A stretch of DNA of 64,000 nucleotides from Nocardia veterana NBRC 100344. GTDB taxonomy: Bacteria; Actinomycetota; Actinomycetes; Mycobacteriales; Mycobacteriaceae. Location: positions 1 to 64,000 of the forward strand of contig NZ_BAGM01000092.1 in assembly GCF_000308855.1 (NCBI RefSeq). The letters are read 5' to 3'. Positions 16,141 to 26,861 of the stretch are shown piece by piece. Both the position numbers and the translations under genes were made by a program. Below the pieces are notes generated by a model that saw nothing but the letters and a program-made list of their open reading frames with translations, was not told where the DNA came from and did not search any database. How positions within the stretch are numbered: the first letter of the stretch is position 1; each line of letters opens with the position of its first letter.

Positions 16141-16214
16141 ACACCTCCATGGTCCCACGCCACAACCACCGGGCGCACTCGGATATTTCCGGCACGACGC
16201 GGCGCATGCCGAGA

Positions 16215-17138
16215 TCAGGCCGTTGCCCACCAGGTGCCGGCGAGGTGTCCGGAGCCCACCAGCACCGACGGACCCCGCAGCCACGCCCGGCCGCGCTCGA
16301 AACCGACGGTGACGGCGCCCCCGGGCACCCGGACGGACACCTGGGCGGACTCGTCGGCCGGCGCGAAGCCCGCCCGGGTCAGCGCCGCGGCGGCGGCGGC
16401 CACCGTGCCGGTGCCGCACGATCGGGTTTCGCCGACACCGCGCTCGTAGACCCGCATGTCGACCGCGCCGTCCGCGCCCAGTGCGGTCAGGATCTCCACG
16501 TTCACCCCGTGCGGGAACAACTCCGGATCGAAGCCGGGTGGCACGCTCAGATCCAGGGCGGCCAAGCCGTCGGCGGTCAATGCCGGATCGACACAGGCCA
16601 GATGTGGATTACCGACGTCGACACCCACCCCGGCCAGGGCACTGCCGGCGACGGTCGCGGTGGACTCGCCGAGCAGGCGGACCGGGCCCATATCCACGGT
16701 CACCTCGCCGTGGACCTCGTCGAAGGAGTGCACGACCACCGACCGCGCGCCCGCACGCGTGCCCACGACGAATTCGGTGTCCCGCTGCAGTCCGGTGGCC
16801 AGCAGATAGTGCGCGAAGACCCGCACGCCGTTACCGCACATCTCGGCGATCGAGCCGTCGGCATTGCGGTAGTCCATGAACCAGTCGGTCGCGGCCACAT
16901 CCGGCGGCAGCGCGGGTAACTCACCGGAATCCACCAGCGTTCCGGTGCGCGCGACCCGCAGCACCCCGTCGGCGCCGATACCCTGGCGGCGATCGCACAG
17001 TACCGCGACCACATCGGGGGTCAGCCGGAGCCGGGCATCCGGATCGGGCAGGACCACGAAGTCGTTCTGGGTGCCGTGCCCCTTGCTGAATTCGATATCG
17101 GCCGGTCCACTGCCCGAATGAGCGGCCAGTTCAGTCAT
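16215..17138 (-). CDS. dapF: Diaminopimelate epimerase
   Basis: The 307-residue enzyme interconverts LL- and meso-diaminopimelate for lysine and peptidoglycan. The two catalytic cysteines are present: C101 in '[10 protein letters not shown]' and C241 in '[13 protein letters not shown]'; substrate-binding '[12 protein letters not shown]', 'DYRNADGS' and 'VGNPHLAC' are intact. ATG 17138 is preceded by GGAGG and overlaps the end of the SpoU-like gene by 4 nt (ATGA), so the two are translationally coupled. Neighbours hflX and miaA match the mycobacterial order. Confidence 0.96.
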   Translation of the reverse strand: MTELAAHSGSGPADIEFSKGHGTQNDFVVLPDPDARLRLTPDVVAVLCDRRQGIGADGVLRVARTGTLVDSGELPALPPDVAATDWFMDYRNADGSIAEMCGNGVRVFAHYLLATGLQRDTEFVVGTRAGARSVVVHSFDEVHGEVTVDMGPVRLLGESTATVAGSALAGVGVDVGNPHLACVDPALTADGLAALDLSVPPGFDPELFPHGVNVEILTALGADGAVDMRVYERGVGETRSCGTGTVAAAAAALTRAGFAPADESAQVSVRVPGGAVTVGFERGRAWLRGPSVLVGSGHLAGTWWATA

Positions 17139-17992
17139 CGATGTCGATCCTCCACCCGTTCCGCAGTGTTCGCCGATCGCGTCGCGACCGCATCCGATCC
17201 CAACACCCGGCGCTGCCGGGAGATTTCGTACAGCACGACCGACACCGTGCACGGCGTGGCCGGCCGCGCGCCCGCCGCAATCCGTACCGTCTCGTCGCAG
17301 GCGTCGCGCCAGCGCGCATCCAGTGCACCGTCGTCGGCCACCACCATGATCGTCGCATCCGTGAAGCGATGCGCATCCACCGCCCGGTCGCCCTCGCCCG
17401 CGCCGACACCGATCAGGCGGGTCGGGACGCCGGCCGCGCAGCGCCGGCTCCGGAATTCGGTCACCGCCGCCGGACCCGGTACGCGCAGCACCGGCAGCGC
17501 GAACAGCGCACCGGCCGAGGCCCGAACGCAGTGCGGATCGTATTCGTCGGCGCCGGAACCGCTGATCACGACCGCGGCCGCATCGAAGGCGGCGGCGGTG
17601 CGGATGATGCTGCCCAGCCGCAGCGCCGACGCGGGCCGATCGACGACGACCACCGGATGGTCGGTGTCACAGTGGATATCGGTCCAGTTCCGGGTGCGGC
17701 ACCGGGCCAGCGCCACCACCTCCGGCGTCCCGGTGTCCGGGGCGGCGAGTTCGTCGAGCGTCGCACCGACCAATCCGATTCTCGGGACCTCCCCGCGGTC
17801 GAGCAGTGCGGCGGCCCAGGGCGACAGCGGTGTGCCCAGCCGGTAGAGCACGGCCTCCACCGGCCAGCCCGCGGCGAGCGCGGCCTCGATCGGTTCCCGG
17901 CCGTGTACGAGAAAGCGTCCGTCGCGGTGGCGCCGGGCCCGGTTGCCCAGATACGCGTGCCAGTCGCCGACCGAGGCGTTGCGGGTGGTCAC
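17135..17992 (-). CDS. TrmH/SpoU-family RNA methyltransferase with atypical motifs
   Basis: The 285-residue protein has an N-terminal SpoU substrate-binding domain ('[28 protein letters not shown]') and a knotted SPOUT domain. Motif 1 keeps the essential arginine ('[20 protein letters not shown]') but the usual Asn at its start is replaced ('RPASALRLG'), and motif 3 '[15 protein letters not shown]' lacks the expected N-V/A pair. Either the active site is diverged or the substrate differs. It overlaps dapF by 4 nt and is 47 nt downstream of miaA, so it is in the miaA-dapF operon with a translation and tRNA theme. Confidence 0.82.
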   Translation of the reverse strand: MTTRNASVGDWHAYLGNRARRHRDGRFLVHGREPIEAALAAGWPVEAVLYRLGTPLSPWAAALLDRGEVPRIGLVGATLDELAAPDTGTPEVVALARCRTRNWTDIHCDTDHPVVVVDRPASALRLGSIIRTAAAFDAAAVVISGSGADEYDPHCVRASAGALFALPVLRVPGPAAVTEFRSRRCAAGVPTRLIGVGAGEGDRAVDAHRFTDATIMVVADDGALDARWRDACDETVRIAAGARPATPCTVSVVLYEISRQRRVLGSDAVATRSANTAERVEDRHR

Positions 17993-18039
17993 TGCCGGAT
18001 CGTTTCCTGTTCGTCGTCGCCGGACCGCCCGCAGCGGGG

Positions 18040-18951
18040 TCAGTCGGCGTGCGATATCACCTGGGCCAGTACCGAATCCACCAGCTGTGGTTCGGCGCCG
18101 TCGACCCAGTGCACGCGCGGGTCACGGCGGAACCACGACCGCTGCCGGCGCACGTAGCGGCGGGTGCCGATCACCGTGCGCTCGCGAGCGTGGTCCAGGT
18201 CGTATTCGTTGTCGAGGTAGGCCAGGACTTGTGCGTACCCGATGGCCCGGCGCGCCGTCTGCCCCGCGCGCAGCCCGCGGTCGATCAGGGCGCGCACCTC
18301 GTCGACGAGTCCGCCGGCGAACATGCTCTCGGTGCGTGCCTCGATCCGGGCGTCCAGTTCCGCCGTCTCCCGGTCGACGCCGATGATCGTCGTATTCCAG
18401 CGTGGGACGCCGCGCTGGGGTTGCGATGCCGCGAAGGGCCGCCCGGTCAACTCCACCACCTCGAGCGCGCGGACGATCCGCCGCCCGTCCGTGGGCAGGA
18501 TCGTCTGCGCCGCAACCGGATCCGCGATCCGCAGGGCGGCGTGCACCGCCGCCACCCCTTCCCGTTCGAGAACGGCCTCCCATTTCTCGCGAACCCGGGT
18601 ATCGGTGGCCGGGAACTCCCAGTCGTCGAGCAGCGCCTGCACGTACATCATCGAGCCGCCCACGATGATCGGCACCCGCCCTCGGCCGAGAATCGCCTCC
18701 ACGTCGGCGGCGGCGGCGCTCTGATACGCGGCGACGGTGGCGGTTTCGGTCACCTCGAGCACATCGAGCTGATGATGCAGGATTCCGCGCCGGCGGTCGG
18801 GAGGCAGTTTGGCGGTCCCGATATCCATGCCGCGATAGAGCTGCATGGCGTCGATGTTGACGATCTCGCCATCGAGCCGCAGCGCCAATTCCAGTGCCAG
18901 ATCGGACTTTCCGGTCGCGGTCGGACCGATCACCGCGATCGGCGCGCTCAC
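18040..18951 (-). CDS. miaA: tRNA dimethylallyltransferase
   Basis: The 303-residue enzyme adds dimethylallyl to A37 of tRNAs reading U-starting codons, providing the substrate for MiaB. Visible features are the P-loop '[11 protein letters not shown]', '[17 protein letters not shown]' (catalytic Asp and Gln-Tyr of the family), '[18 protein letters not shown]' and '[11 protein letters not shown]'. GTG 18951 overlaps the stop of the upstream Rv2728c-like gene by 4 nt (GTGA), indicating coupling. The gene also anchors the synteny with Rv2727c. Confidence 0.96.
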   Translation of the reverse strand: MSAPIAVIGPTATGKSDLALELALRLDGEIVNIDAMQLYRGMDIGTAKLPPDRRRGILHHQLDVLEVTETATVAAYQSAAAADVEAILGRGRVPIIVGGSMMYVQALLDDWEFPATDTRVREKWEAVLEREGVAAVHAALRIADPVAAQTILPTDGRRIVRALEVVELTGRPFAASQPQRGVPRWNTTIIGVDRETAELDARIEARTESMFAGGLVDEVRALIDRGLRAGQTARRAIGYAQVLAYLDNEYDLDHARERTVIGTRRYVRRQRSWFRRDPRVHWVDGAEPQLVDSVLAQVISHAD

Positions 18952-19721
18952 CGCGCACCCGCCGGATACCAGACCGAGACGTGATAGCCGACCCCGAACG
19001 GCGCCCCGCGATACAGCGTTTCGACCTTCGGGTCGGCGGTGTCGGCGCCGAACAATCCGGCCAGCACCTGATACCCGGCCCGGCCCGCCACCTCCAGTTC
19101 GGCACACAGACCGGGATCCAGCTCGCCCAGACCCGCGCGGTCCCCCGCGTCCAGCGCGGTGTCGATCCGCCCCTGTTCGGCCTCCGCGCGCGGATCGAGA
19201 TAGCCGGGTGAGGTGGTGGAGAGGGTGGCCGCGCCGTCGGCCACCACCAGCACGGCGTGCGATCGGGAATCGTCGTCGAGACGGGCGCGCAGCGTGGCAC
19301 CGTATTCCGCGCACCGCGGGGGATCGGTGTCGGGATCGACCGGCAGCGCGACGGCCTCGATGTCGCCCGCCTCGTCGGACTCCGCGGCGGTCCGGCCGCG
19401 CAGCCATGCCCCGACCAGCAGCGGCGTCGGCCAGTGCGGATCCGCCGGCGCGTCGCCGTCCTCGGATCCGGACAGGCTCACCCGCACATCGGCTCCGAAA
19501 CCGCGGAAGCTACCGACGCCGGTCGGCGCCGGGCCGGAGCCCGCACCGACGATCGTCCAGTGCCGGGCCTGGCGTCCCAGCATCCGCCCGGCGTCCAGCA
19601 CGGCCGCCCGCAACTGCGGCACCAGTGCGGCCGGATGATCGGAATCGGTCAGCGGTGTCCCACCACCCAATTCGGGGATCAGGACGAGCGGCGACGGAAT
19701 CAACGCGGCGACACGGAACAC
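18948..19721 (-). CDS. Rv2728c-like protein (class III extradiol dioxygenase fold)
   Basis: The 257-residue alanine-rich protein is the syntenic counterpart of Rv2728c. '[18 protein letters not shown]' and '[37 protein letters not shown]' resemble the LigB-type dioxygenase/MEMO fold, but the metal-binding His residues are not apparent, so catalysis is doubtful. It starts with GTG 19721 and its stop overlaps the miaA start, so expression of the two is tied. Divergent from the DUF349 gene. Role unknown. Confidence 0.75.
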   Translation of the reverse strand: MFRVAALIPSPLVLIPELGGGTPLTDSDHPAALVPQLRAAVLDAGRMLGRQARHWTIVGAGSGPAPTGVGSFRGFGADVRVSLSGSEDGDAPADPHWPTPLLVGAWLRGRTAAESDEAGDIEAVALPVDPDTDPPRCAEYGATLRARLDDDSRSHAVLVVADGAATLSTTSPGYLDPRAEAEQGRIDTALDAGDRAGLGELDPGLCAELEVAGRAGYQVLAGLFGADTADPKVETLYRGAPFGVGYHVSVWYPAGAR

Positions 19722-19929
19722 TCGTCAACGGTAGCGGCCCCGGCTCGGCGGCCGCCGAGGCCGTCGCCCGAGCAGGTCGTGCCGCCACCAAGGCCTTCCC
19801 ACCGCCCTCACCCGTCACTCGCTGCACGCCACCGCCGTCAAGAGAGGGCAATTCTGTCTCCTGGCTGGTTGAATGGGATCTGCTAGGGCGTAACCAGGCA
19901 GCCGTGACGCGCGGCAGGGACGAGGAGCG

Positions 19930-21402
19930 ATGACCGACAACAGCGGAACCGAGAAGGCAGTGCATCCGGAAACCGGCGCGGCGCAGCGGTCCAGCAATCC
20001 CGCCGCGAAGCGTCCGAGCCCGGCCGATGCCGCACCGAAGCCCGGCGCACACCCACGCGCAGCCGGAGTACCCAAGCCGGGCGCGCCCAAACCCGGCACG
20101 CCGACCCAGCATGTCAAACCCGCTCCCGTTCCCGGTCCGGCCCACGAACATCCGCATCCGGTGGTGGTTCCCACGGTCAGCGATCCGAGCAAATGGGGCC
20201 GGGTGGACGACGACGGCACCGCCTGGGTGAAAACCGCCGACGGCGAGCGCGTGATCGGCTCCTGGCAGGCCGGTGACGCGGCCGAGGGACTGGCCCACTT
20301 CGGGCGCCGATTCGACGACCTGGCCACCGAGGTCGCCCTGCTGGAGGCGCGGCTGGCCGCCGGCACCGACGCGCGCAAGACCAAGGCCGCGGCCCTCGCG
20401 CTGGCCGAATCGCTGCCCACGGCCGCGGTCATCGGGGATATCGACGGCTTGGCCCAGCGGTTGCAGGCGATCATCGAACACTCCGACGAGGCGGCCGCCC
20501 ACGCCAAGGAGGAGAAGGAACGCGCCCGCCACGAGCACACCGAGCGCAAGGAAGCGCTGTGCGCGGAGGCCGAGCAGATCGCCGCCGAATCCACCCAGTG
20601 GAAGGCCGCGGGTGATCGGCTGCGCGAAATCCTCGACGAGTGGAAGTCCATCCGTGGCGTCGATCGCAAGGTCGACGACGCGCTGTGGCGGCGTTTCTCC
20701 AAGGCACGCGAGGCGTTCAACCGGCGGCGCGGCGCCCACTTCGCCGAACTGGATCGCGAACGCGCGGCGGCGAAGGCACGCAAGGAGGAGTTGTGCTTGC
20801 GCGCCGAGGAGCTCTCCGATTCCACCGACTGGGTGGGCACGGCAGCCGTCTTCCGCGACCTGCTCACCGAGTGGAAGGCCGCAGGGCGCGCCCCCCGCGA
20901 GGCCGATGAGCAACTGTGGCGGCGGTTCAAAGCCGCGCAGGACGTGTTCTTCGCGGCGCGCAATGCCGCCGCCTCCGAGCGCGATGCCGAGTTCGAGCAG
21001 AACGCGGCCGCCAAGGAAGAGTTGCTGCGCACCTACGAGGACCGGATCCCGGAGCGGATCGACCCCGATACCGTGGATTCCGCCCGTGCCGCCCTGCGCG
21101 ACCTGCAGGAACGCTGGGACGAGATCGGGAAGGTGCCGCGCGAGCGCATGCACGAACTCGAGGGCCGGCTGCGCGCGATGGAGAAGCGGGTCCGCGAGGC
21201 GGTCGACGCCCAGTGGCGCCGGACCGATCCGGAGGCGATGGCGCGTGCGGCCCAGTTCCGTGAGCGGGTGGCCCAATTCGAGGAGCAGGCCGCCAAGGCC
21301 GAGGCCGCGGGCCGCAAACGCGACGCCGAGAAGGCACTCGAACAGGCGAAGCAGTGGCGGGAATGGGCCGACGCGGCGGAGGGTGCGGTCAGCCGCCGCT
21401 GA
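19930..21402 (+). CDS. DUF349-repeat protein (Rv2731-like)
   Basis: The 490-residue protein has a disordered Pro/Ala-rich N-terminus with PKPGA-type repeats (1-75), then DUF349 modules recognisable by '[45 protein letters not shown]' and a second copy '[39 protein letters not shown]', with a third, partial one ('[24 protein letters not shown]'). The body is a long, charged helical rod. DUF349 proteins are widely conserved and have been tied to cell-wall or surface processes, without a defined activity. Strong GAGGAG precedes the ATG. It matches Rv2731 in the same neighbourhood. Confidence 0.88.
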   Translation: MTDNSGTEKAVHPETGAAQRSSNPAAKRPSPADAAPKPGAHPRAAGVPKPGAPKPGTPTQHVKPAPVPGPAHEHPHPVVVPTVSDPSKWGRVDDDGTAWVKTADGERVIGSWQAGDAAEGLAHFGRRFDDLATEVALLEARLAAGTDARKTKAAALALAESLPTAAVIGDIDGLAQRLQAIIEHSDEAAAHAKEEKERARHEHTERKEALCAEAEQIAAESTQWKAAGDRLREILDEWKSIRGVDRKVDDALWRRFSKAREAFNRRRGAHFAELDRERAAAKARKEELCLRAEELSDSTDWVGTAAVFRDLLTEWKAAGRAPREADEQLWRRFKAAQDVFFAARNAAASERDAEFEQNAAAKEELLRTYEDRIPERIDPDTVDSARAALRDLQERWDEIGKVPRERMHELEGRLRAMEKRVREAVDAQWRRTDPEAMARAAQFRERVAQFEEQAAKAEAAGRKRDAEKALEQAKQWREWADAAEGAVSRR

Positions 21403-21467
21403 TCGGACGAGCGGACCGATACACACCGGACAACGCTGTGTCGAATGCTGCCGACGAGGAGTGGGCC

Positions 21468-21869
21468 GTGGATGTGCGGGCAACCAACCGCCGGGTGATC
21501 GAGCAATTCCGGGCCGGCGGCCCGGTCGAGGGCATGCACCGGGATCGGCTGGTGCTGCTCACCACGACCGGCCGCCGCACCGGAAACCCACACACCACGC
21601 CGATGATGTTCCACCGCGACGGCGACCGATTGCTCGTCGTCGCCTCGAATGTGGGCGCGCCGAATCATCCGGACTGGTACTTGAATCTGGTCGCCGATCC
21701 GGCGGTGACGGTGGAGTTGGCCGACGACACGTGGTCCGCGACCGCCACCCCACTGCGCGACGGCCACTACGAACGCGCGTGGGCCGAGCTGACCCGGCTG
21801 TATCCGTTCTTCGCCGAGCACGCCCGCAAGACCGTGCGCACCATCCCGGTCGTGGCCCTGACCCGCTGA
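21468..21869 (+). CDS. Deazaflavin-dependent nitroreductase-family protein
   Basis: The 133-residue protein is of the DUF385/F420H2-dependent family: 'LVLLTTTGRRTGNPHTTPMMFHRDGDRLLVVASNVGAPNHPDWYLNLVADPAVTVEL' has the GRRTG and P.WY.NL features. GTG 21468 is taken as start because AGGAG lies 7 nt upstream; longer in-frame forms overlap the DUF349 gene. It follows that gene by 65 nt on the same strand and is convergent with the Rv2732c-like gene. Compare the similar protein at 3314-3679. Confidence 0.85.
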   Translation: MDVRATNRRVIEQFRAGGPVEGMHRDRLVLLTTTGRRTGNPHTTPMMFHRDGDRLLVVASNVGAPNHPDWYLNLVADPAVTVELADDTWSATATPLRDGHYERAWAELTRLYPFFAEHARKTVRTIPVVALTR

Positions 21870-21876
21870 TCTGCCG

Positions 21877-22599
21877 TCAGGCGTCGTCCCCGAACAGCCG
21901 GCGCCGGTCGCGCTCCTCCTGTTCGGCGGCGGCGATGCGGCGGCGCTCCTCGGCCTCGAGCTGCAATGCGGTCCGGCTCCACACCACGCGAATCCAGTGG
22001 AAGGTCAGCACGATGATCGCGACCGTCGCCAGGATCAGGCCGATGCCGGGGCCCGCGCCGTGGTAGTTCCCCAGTCCCGGGGTCTGCCGGTGCCAGATCG
22101 ACAGCACGCCGAAAACGCTGCCCACCGCTGATCCGGCCACCGCCACCCAGGCCAGCGCCCACCGCCGGGTCACCAGGGCCAGGGAGGAGAAGCCGATTCC
22201 GAAGATCACCACGAACCATTCGAACACCCGCGACGGCAATCCGATGTGCTCGAACTGCGCGTTGTGATCGAAGGCCAGCACGTCCAGACCGCGGGCGCCA
22301 CCGGCATGCGGGAGAATCAGCGACAGCAGGAGCGCGAAGACCGCGATCGCCACCACCATCGCCCGCGTACCGGGGTCGATCTCGCCGGCGATCTTGCGCT
22401 CGACGGCCTCGAGGTCGCCGCGGAACTGTTCGAAAACCTTCGATTCGGCGGGGTTCATATTCTCCTCGTTCGGCTTCCCGGCAGGCTGGGGTTCGGTCGG
22501 CGGCTGCGGGGACGGATCGGCCGGCGATCCGCCCGCCGACTCGTCGCCGGCCCGCGGTCGCTCCGGGCGCTGGCCGTTCTCGTCACCACGGTCGGTCAT
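21877..22599 (-). CDS. Rv2732c-like integral membrane protein
   Basis: The 240-residue protein has a Pro/Glu-rich cytoplasmic N-terminus (1-60), four predicted membrane helices ('[17 protein letters not shown]', '[18 protein letters not shown]', '[23 protein letters not shown]', '[21 protein letters not shown]') and a charged helical tail. It begins 7 nt after the miaB stop, so is co-transcribed with miaB, as Rv2732c is in M. tuberculosis. A similar M. tuberculosis protein is a membrane antigen candidate; function is unknown. Start ATG 22599 lacks a strong ribosome-binding site. Confidence 0.82.
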   Translation of the reverse strand: MTDRGDENGQRPERPRAGDESAGGSPADPSPQPPTEPQPAGKPNEENMNPAESKVFEQFRGDLEAVERKIAGEIDPGTRAMVVAIAVFALLLSLILPHAGGARGLDVLAFDHNAQFEHIGLPSRVFEWFVVIFGIGFSSLALVTRRWALAWVAVAGSAVGSVFGVLSIWHRQTPGLGNYHGAGPGIGLILATVAIIVLTFHWIRVVWSRTALQLEAEERRRIAAAEQEERDRRRLFGDDA

Positions 22600-22606
22600 C
22601 GGGCGT

Positions 22607-24202
22607 TCACGCCCCACATCCGGCATCGCAGGACGATGCGGCGGGCAGCGGCTCGGGCGCGCCGATGCGCGGCAGGCCCAGACCGACCCCGATCGGCGCG
22701 GTCTTCGGCAGCACTCCCCGTTCGAAGGCATCCCCCGCGCGGGTCCGGCGGTGGCTGTGCACCGGGCCGTCCGCGATCAGGTGGTGGGGTGCGGCGCCGG
22801 TGATGTCGACGGTGACGATATCGCCGGGCCGAATGGCCGCGTCGGCTGCGGGCCGGAAATGCACCAGCCGGCCGTCGCGCGCACGGCCACTCATCCGGGC
22901 GGTCGCGGCGTTCTTCTTGCCGGCGCCGTCGGCGACCAGCAGTTCCACCTCGGTGCCGATGAGCGCGCGGTTGGCGTCCAGCGAAATCTGTTCCTGCAGT
23001 TCGATCAGCCGGTCGTAGCGTTCCTGCACCACGGCCTTGGGCACCTGGTCGGGCATGGTCGCCGCGGGGGTGCCGGGGCGGATCGAGTACTGGAAGGTGA
23101 ACGCGCTGGTGAATCGCGCCTGCCGCACGACGTCGAGGGTTTCGAGGAAATCCTCCTCGGTCTCGCCCGGGAAACCGACGATGATGTCGGTGGTGATGGC
23201 GGCGTGCGGCATCGCGGCCCGCACCTTCTCGATGATGCCGAGGTAGCGATCCTTGCGGTAGGAGCGCCGCATCGCCTTGAGCACCCGATCGGACCCCGAT
23301 TGCAGCGGCATGTGCAGCTGCGGGCAGACATTCGGCGTCTGCGCCATCGCCTCGATCACATCGTCGGTGAATTCGGCCGGATGCGGCGAGGTGAAGCGCA
23401 CGCGCTCGAGTCCCTCGATGCCACCGCAGGCGCGCAGCAGTTTCGCGAAGGCGCCGCGATCGCGCTGTTCGGTTGCGAATTCGGCCGGATGTCCTTGCGG
23501 CAGTGCGGGTTCGGCGAAATTCACGCCGTAGGAGTTCACGTTCTGCCCGAGCAGGGTCACCTCGAGCACCCCCTGATCGACCAGGGCCTGTACCTCGGCC
23601 AGCACATCACCGGGGCGCCGGTCGACCTCCTTGCCGCGCAGCGACGGGACGATGCAGAAGGTGCAGGTGTTGTTGCAGCCGACCGAGATCGACACCCAGC
23701 CGGCATAGGCGGATTCGCGCCGGGCCGGCAGTGTCGAGGGGAACGCCTCCAGCGATTCCAGGATCTCGACCTGTGCCTGCTCGTTGTGGCGGGCGCGTTC
23801 GAGCAGTACCGGCAGCGATCCGATGTTGTGGGTGCCGAATACGACATCCACCCACGGCGCCTTGCGCACCACGGTGTCGCGATCCTTCTGCGCCAGACAA
23901 CCGCCCACCGCGATCTGCATGCCGGGCCGCTCGGCCTTGATCGGCGCCAGATGGCCGAGCGTGCCGTAGAGCTTGTTGTCGGCGTTCTCGCGCACAGCGC
24001 AGGTGTTGAACACCACCAGGTCCGCCGTCTCACCGCCGGTGACCTTGGTGTATCCGGCGTCCTCGAGCAGGCCCGACAGCCGTTCGGAGTCGTGCACGTT
24101 CATCTGGCAGCCGTAGGTGCGAACCTCGTAGGTCCGCCGGGGCTGCGGATCGGAGGCCGATTCGGGGGCGCGTCCCGCAGCCGAATGCGCTGCAACCTGC
24201 AT
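22607..24202 (-). CDS. miaB: tRNA-2-methylthio-N6-dimethylallyladenosine synthase
   Basis: The radical-SAM methylthiotransferase converts i6A37 to ms2i6A37, using the product of miaA. With ATG 24202 it has 531 residues; GTG 24214 is equally possible. The N-terminal UPF0004 cysteines C32, C68 and C102 bind one [4Fe-4S] cluster, and C176, C180 and C183 in 'GCNNTCTFC' bind the SAM cluster. 'GQNVNSYG', '[13 protein letters not shown]' and '[10 protein letters not shown]' are family hallmarks; the C-terminus carries a TRAM domain (about 420-485). A 45-residue tail after TRAM is Ala/Pro-rich. Divergent from gluA. Confidence 0.96.
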   Translation of the reverse strand: MQVAAHSAAGRAPESASDPQPRRTYEVRTYGCQMNVHDSERLSGLLEDAGYTKVTGGETADLVVFNTCAVRENADNKLYGTLGHLAPIKAERPGMQIAVGGCLAQKDRDTVVRKAPWVDVVFGTHNIGSLPVLLERARHNEQAQVEILESLEAFPSTLPARRESAYAGWVSISVGCNNTCTFCIVPSLRGKEVDRRPGDVLAEVQALVDQGVLEVTLLGQNVNSYGVNFAEPALPQGHPAEFATEQRDRGAFAKLLRACGGIEGLERVRFTSPHPAEFTDDVIEAMAQTPNVCPQLHMPLQSGSDRVLKAMRRSYRKDRYLGIIEKVRAAMPHAAITTDIIVGFPGETEEDFLETLDVVRQARFTSAFTFQYSIRPGTPAATMPDQVPKAVVQERYDRLIELQEQISLDANRALIGTEVELLVADGAGKKNAATARMSGRARDGRLVHFRPAADAAIRPGDIVTVDITGAAPHHLIADGPVHSHRRTRAGDAFERGVLPKTAPIGVGLGLPRIGAPEPLPAASSCDAGCGA

Positions 24203-24277
24203 GGACGAATTCACGGGTCCAGGGTAGACGCTGCGGGATATCGCCCGCCCACCCCGGTGGCCGGACAGCCGCGCGCG

Positions 24278-24291
24278 GTGACCACGGTCAC
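24278..24291. promoter_or_regulatory. Small inverted repeat in the miaB-gluA divergent region
   Basis: GTGACC (24278-24283) and GGTCAC (24286-24291) are separated by 2 bp. The element lies 107 nt upstream of gluA and 76 nt upstream of miaB. A regulator binding site is possible; nothing else supports it. Confidence 0.3.
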
Positions 24292-24383
24292 GCGAAGGGC
24301 GGCCCAAGTCACCGCCGGGTTAAGGGCAGGCGGCGACGGCGCGACGCACGTGCTAAAAGTGCGCATTTCGCGCAGGACCGCTC

Positions 24384-24389
24384 TAGGGT
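24384..24389 (+). promoter_or_regulatory. Possible -10 element for a leaderless gluA transcript
   Basis: TAGGGT ends 8 nt before the gluA ATG, the spacing typical of leaderless actinobacterial mRNAs, and no ribosome-binding site is seen before this ATG. A recognisable -35 is missing, so the call is weak. Confidence 0.3.
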
Positions 24390-24397
24390 CGACTGTC

Positions 24398-25237
24398 ATG
24401 ACCGATGCTGCCGACGCAACTCCCGGCACCGCCGGCACTGGGAACACCCCCGATCCCGGTGCGCCCACCGCGGCCGGCGCCCACCCGCGCACCGACGCGG
24501 TACCTCCGATGATCTCGATGCGCAACGTGGACAAGCATTTCGGCGATCTGCACGTGCTCCGGGCGGTGAACCTGGAAGTGCCGCGCGGACAGGTGGTGAT
24601 CGTGCTGGGCCCCTCCGGCTCCGGCAAGTCGACGCTGTGCCGGACCATCAACCGCCTCGAGCCGATCGATTCGGGCACCATCGCGGTCGACGGCGTGGAA
24701 CTACCGGCCGAGGGCCGTGCGCTGGCGAAGTTGCGCGCGGACGTCGGCATGGTCTTCCAGTCGTTCAATCTGTTCGCGCACAAAACCATTCTGGACAATG
24801 TCGTCCTTGCGCCGGTGAAGGTGCGCCGCATCGACAAGAAGCAGGCCCGCGCGCGGGCGATGGAATTGCTCGAGCGGGTCGGTATCGCCGATCAGGCCGA
24901 CAAATATCCCGCGCAACTGTCGGGCGGCCAGCAGCAACGGGTGGCGATCGCCCGGGCCCTGGCCATGAATCCGAAGGTGATGCTGTTCGACGAACCCACA
25001 TCCGCACTGGATCCGGAAATGGTGAACGAGGTCTTGGAGGTGATGGTGTCACTGGCCAAGGAGGGAATGACAATGCTGGTCGTCACCCACGAAATGGGCT
25101 TCGCCCGCCGGGCGGGCGACCGGGTGCTGTTCATGGCCGACGGGCAGATCGTCGAGGATGCGCCGCCCGAAACCTTCTTCACCGCACCCGCTTCCGAGCG
25201 CGCCAAGGATTTCTTGGGCAAAATCTTGAGCCATTGA
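24398..25237 (+). CDS. gluA: Glutamate ABC transporter, ATP-binding subunit
   Basis: The 279-residue ATPase powers glutamate uptake through GluC/GluD. Walker [10 protein letters not shown] (71-79), Q-loop '[14 protein letters not shown]', signature LSGGQQQR (174-181) and Walker B '[15 protein letters not shown]' (194-208) are intact and of the polar-amino-acid (HisP/GlnQ) type. The 37 residues before '[17 protein letters not shown]' are Ala/Pro/Thr-rich and unlike the family, so the real start may be ATG at residue 38. First gene of gluABCD, between miaB and recX as in corynebacteria and relatives. Confidence 0.93.
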   Translation: MTDAADATPGTAGTGNTPDPGAPTAAGAHPRTDAVPPMISMRNVDKHFGDLHVLRAVNLEVPRGQVVIVLGPSGSGKSTLCRTINRLEPIDSGTIAVDGVELPAEGRALAKLRADVGMVFQSFNLFAHKTILDNVVLAPVKVRRIDKKQARARAMELLERVGIADQADKYPAQLSGGQQQRVAIARALAMNPKVMLFDEPTSALDPEMVNEVLEVMVSLAKEGMTMLVVTHEMGFARRAGDRVLFMADGQIVEDAPPETFFTAPASERAKDFLGKILSH

Positions 25238-25322
25238 TCGCTGTTCCCGGCCGCGGTGGCACCGACTGCTGAAATTCGCACCGCGCGCGACCCTTCACAC
25301 GTCACGAGAGAGAAGGCATTCG

Positions 25323-26153
25323 ATGAGGATCACCCGAGCGCTGCGGTTCGGCATCGGCGCGCTGGCCATCGCGGTCGTCGCGACCGGATGCGGTGGCGGC
25401 AGCAACAAGACCGCCACCGAACACGCCTCCGAAGGCAAACTCACCATCGGCATCAAATTCGATCAGCCGGGTCTGGGACTGCGTAACCGGGACGGTTCGT
25501 TCTCCGGATTCGACGTGGATGTCGCGACCTATGTCGCCGGCAAGCTCGGGGTGAGCCCGGACAAGATCACCTTCAAGGAAGCTCCCTCCGCACAGCGTGA
25601 GACGTTGATCCAGAACGGGCAGGTCGACTATGTGGTCGGCACCTACTCGATCACCGATCAGCGCAAGCAGAAGGTCGACTTCGCCGGGCCGTATTACGTT
25701 GCGGGACAATCGTTGCTGGTTCGCGCCGACAACACCGACATCACCGGCCCGGAGTCGCTGAAGGGCGGAAAGAAGCTCTGCTCGGTGAAGGGCTCCACTC
25801 CCGCGCAGAACATCCAGAAGAATTTCGCCAATGATGTGCAGTTGCAGGAATACGACACTTATTCGCTGTGTGTGGAGGCGTTGAAGTCGGGCGCTGTGGA
25901 CGCCGTGACCACCGACAACATCATCCTCGCCGGATATGCCGCACAGTCGCCGGGACAGTTGAAGGTCGTCGGTCAGCCGTTCACCACGGAGAACTATGGC
26001 ATCGGCCTGAAGAAGGGCGACAAGGAATCTCGCGACAAGATCAACGATGCGATCGAATCGATGATCAACGACGGCTCCTGGAAGGCGTCGCTGGCGAAGA
26101 ATCTCGGTCCCACCTTCCAGATCCCGAACCCGCCGCAGGTCGACCGCTACTGA
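25323..26153 (+). CDS. gluB: Glutamate ABC transporter, substrate-binding lipoprotein
   Basis: The 276-residue protein has a lipoprotein signal peptide with lipobox 'VVATGC' (lipidated Cys23). The mature part is an SBP_bac_3 domain: 'KLTIGIKFDQPGLGLRNRDGSFSGFDVDVATYVAGKLG', 'PSAQRETLIQNGQVDYVVGTYSITDQRKQKVDFAGPYY', 'VKGSTPAQNI' and 'DAVTTDNIILAGYA', consistent with acidic amino-acid binding. It is 85 nt after gluA and 21 nt before gluC. AGAGAAGG precedes the ATG. Confidence 0.94.
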   Translation: MRITRALRFGIGALAIAVVATGCGGGSNKTATEHASEGKLTIGIKFDQPGLGLRNRDGSFSGFDVDVATYVAGKLGVSPDKITFKEAPSAQRETLIQNGQVDYVVGTYSITDQRKQKVDFAGPYYVAGQSLLVRADNTDITGPESLKGGKKLCSVKGSTPAQNIQKNFANDVQLQEYDTYSLCVEALKSGAVDAVTTDNIILAGYAAQSPGQLKVVGQPFTTENYGIGLKKGDKESRDKINDAIESMINDGSWKASLAKNLGPTFQIPNPPQVDRY

Positions 26154-26174
26154 TCGCGAAGGGACACCGGCACC

Positions 26175-26861
26175 GTGTTCGATCTGATCTCCCGCTACGA
26201 CCGTCAGCTGCTGGACGCCTTCTGGGTGACCATCAAACTGACCGTGTTGTCCGCGATCGGGGCGCTGATCATCGGCACCCTGGTGGCGGCGATGCGCGTA
26301 TCGCCGATTCCGGTGGCGCGCTGGATCGGCACGGCGTACGTGACGATTTTCCGCAATACCCCGCTCACGCTGATTCTGGTGTTCTGTTCGCTCGGCCTCT
26401 ACACCACCCTCGGCATCAAACTCGCGAGTGCGAGTTCGGGCCTGGATTTCCTGCCCACCAACAACTTTCGGTTCGCGGTGCTGGGACTGAGCGTCTACAC
26501 CGCCTCGTTCGTCTGCGAATCGCTGCGCGCCGGAATCAATACGGTGCCGCTCGGCCAGTCCGAGGCGGGGCGATCACTCGGCCTGACCTTCGGGCAGAAC
26601 CTGCGGCATGTGGTGTTGCCGCAGGCGTTTCGGTCCGTGATCGCACCGCTGGGCAGCGTGCTGATCGCGCTGACGAAGAATTCCACGATCGCCTCGGCCA
26701 TCGGCGTGGCCGAGGCGGCGGCATTGATGGCGTCGATGAACGAGACCGAGGCCGATATTCTCGCCATCGGCGCGATCTTCGCCCTCGGTTTCGTCATCCT
26801 CACGCTGCCGACCGGATTGCTGTTCGGCTGGCTCGCCCGGCGATTCGAGGTGAAGCGATGA
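26175..26861 (+). CDS. gluC: Glutamate ABC transporter permease
   Basis: The 228-residue HisM-type permease has five membrane helices and the EAA-loop 'QSEAGRSLGLTFGQNLRHVVLPQAFRSVIAPLG' that docks with GluA. The start GTG 26175 is supported by a GAAGGG 12 nt upstream. Its stop overlaps the gluD start by 4 nt (ATGA). It forms the channel with GluD in the cytoplasmic membrane. Confidence 0.93.
   Translation: MFDLISRYDRQLLDAFWVTIKLTVLSAIGALIIGTLVAAMRVSPIPVARWIGTAYVTIFRNTPLTLILVFCSLGLYTTLGIKLASASSGLDFLPTNNFRFAVLGLSVYTASFVCESLRAGINTVPLGQSEAGRSLGLTFGQNLRHVVLPQAFRSVIAPLGSVLIALTKNSTIASAIGVAEAAALMASMNETEADILAIGAIFALGFVILTLPTGLLFGWLARRFEVKR

Noticed and set aside
21354..21467. Longer start for the nitroreductase-family gene
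   Set aside because: It would overlap the DUF349 gene by nearly 50 bp and add Gly/Arg-rich residues not typical of the family; GTG 21468 has the ribosome-binding site.
22394..25237. 947-codon plus-strand ORF
   Set aside because: Only the last 280 codons are real (gluA); the first part is the antisense of miaB and the membrane gene and reads as Arg/Gly-rich noise.
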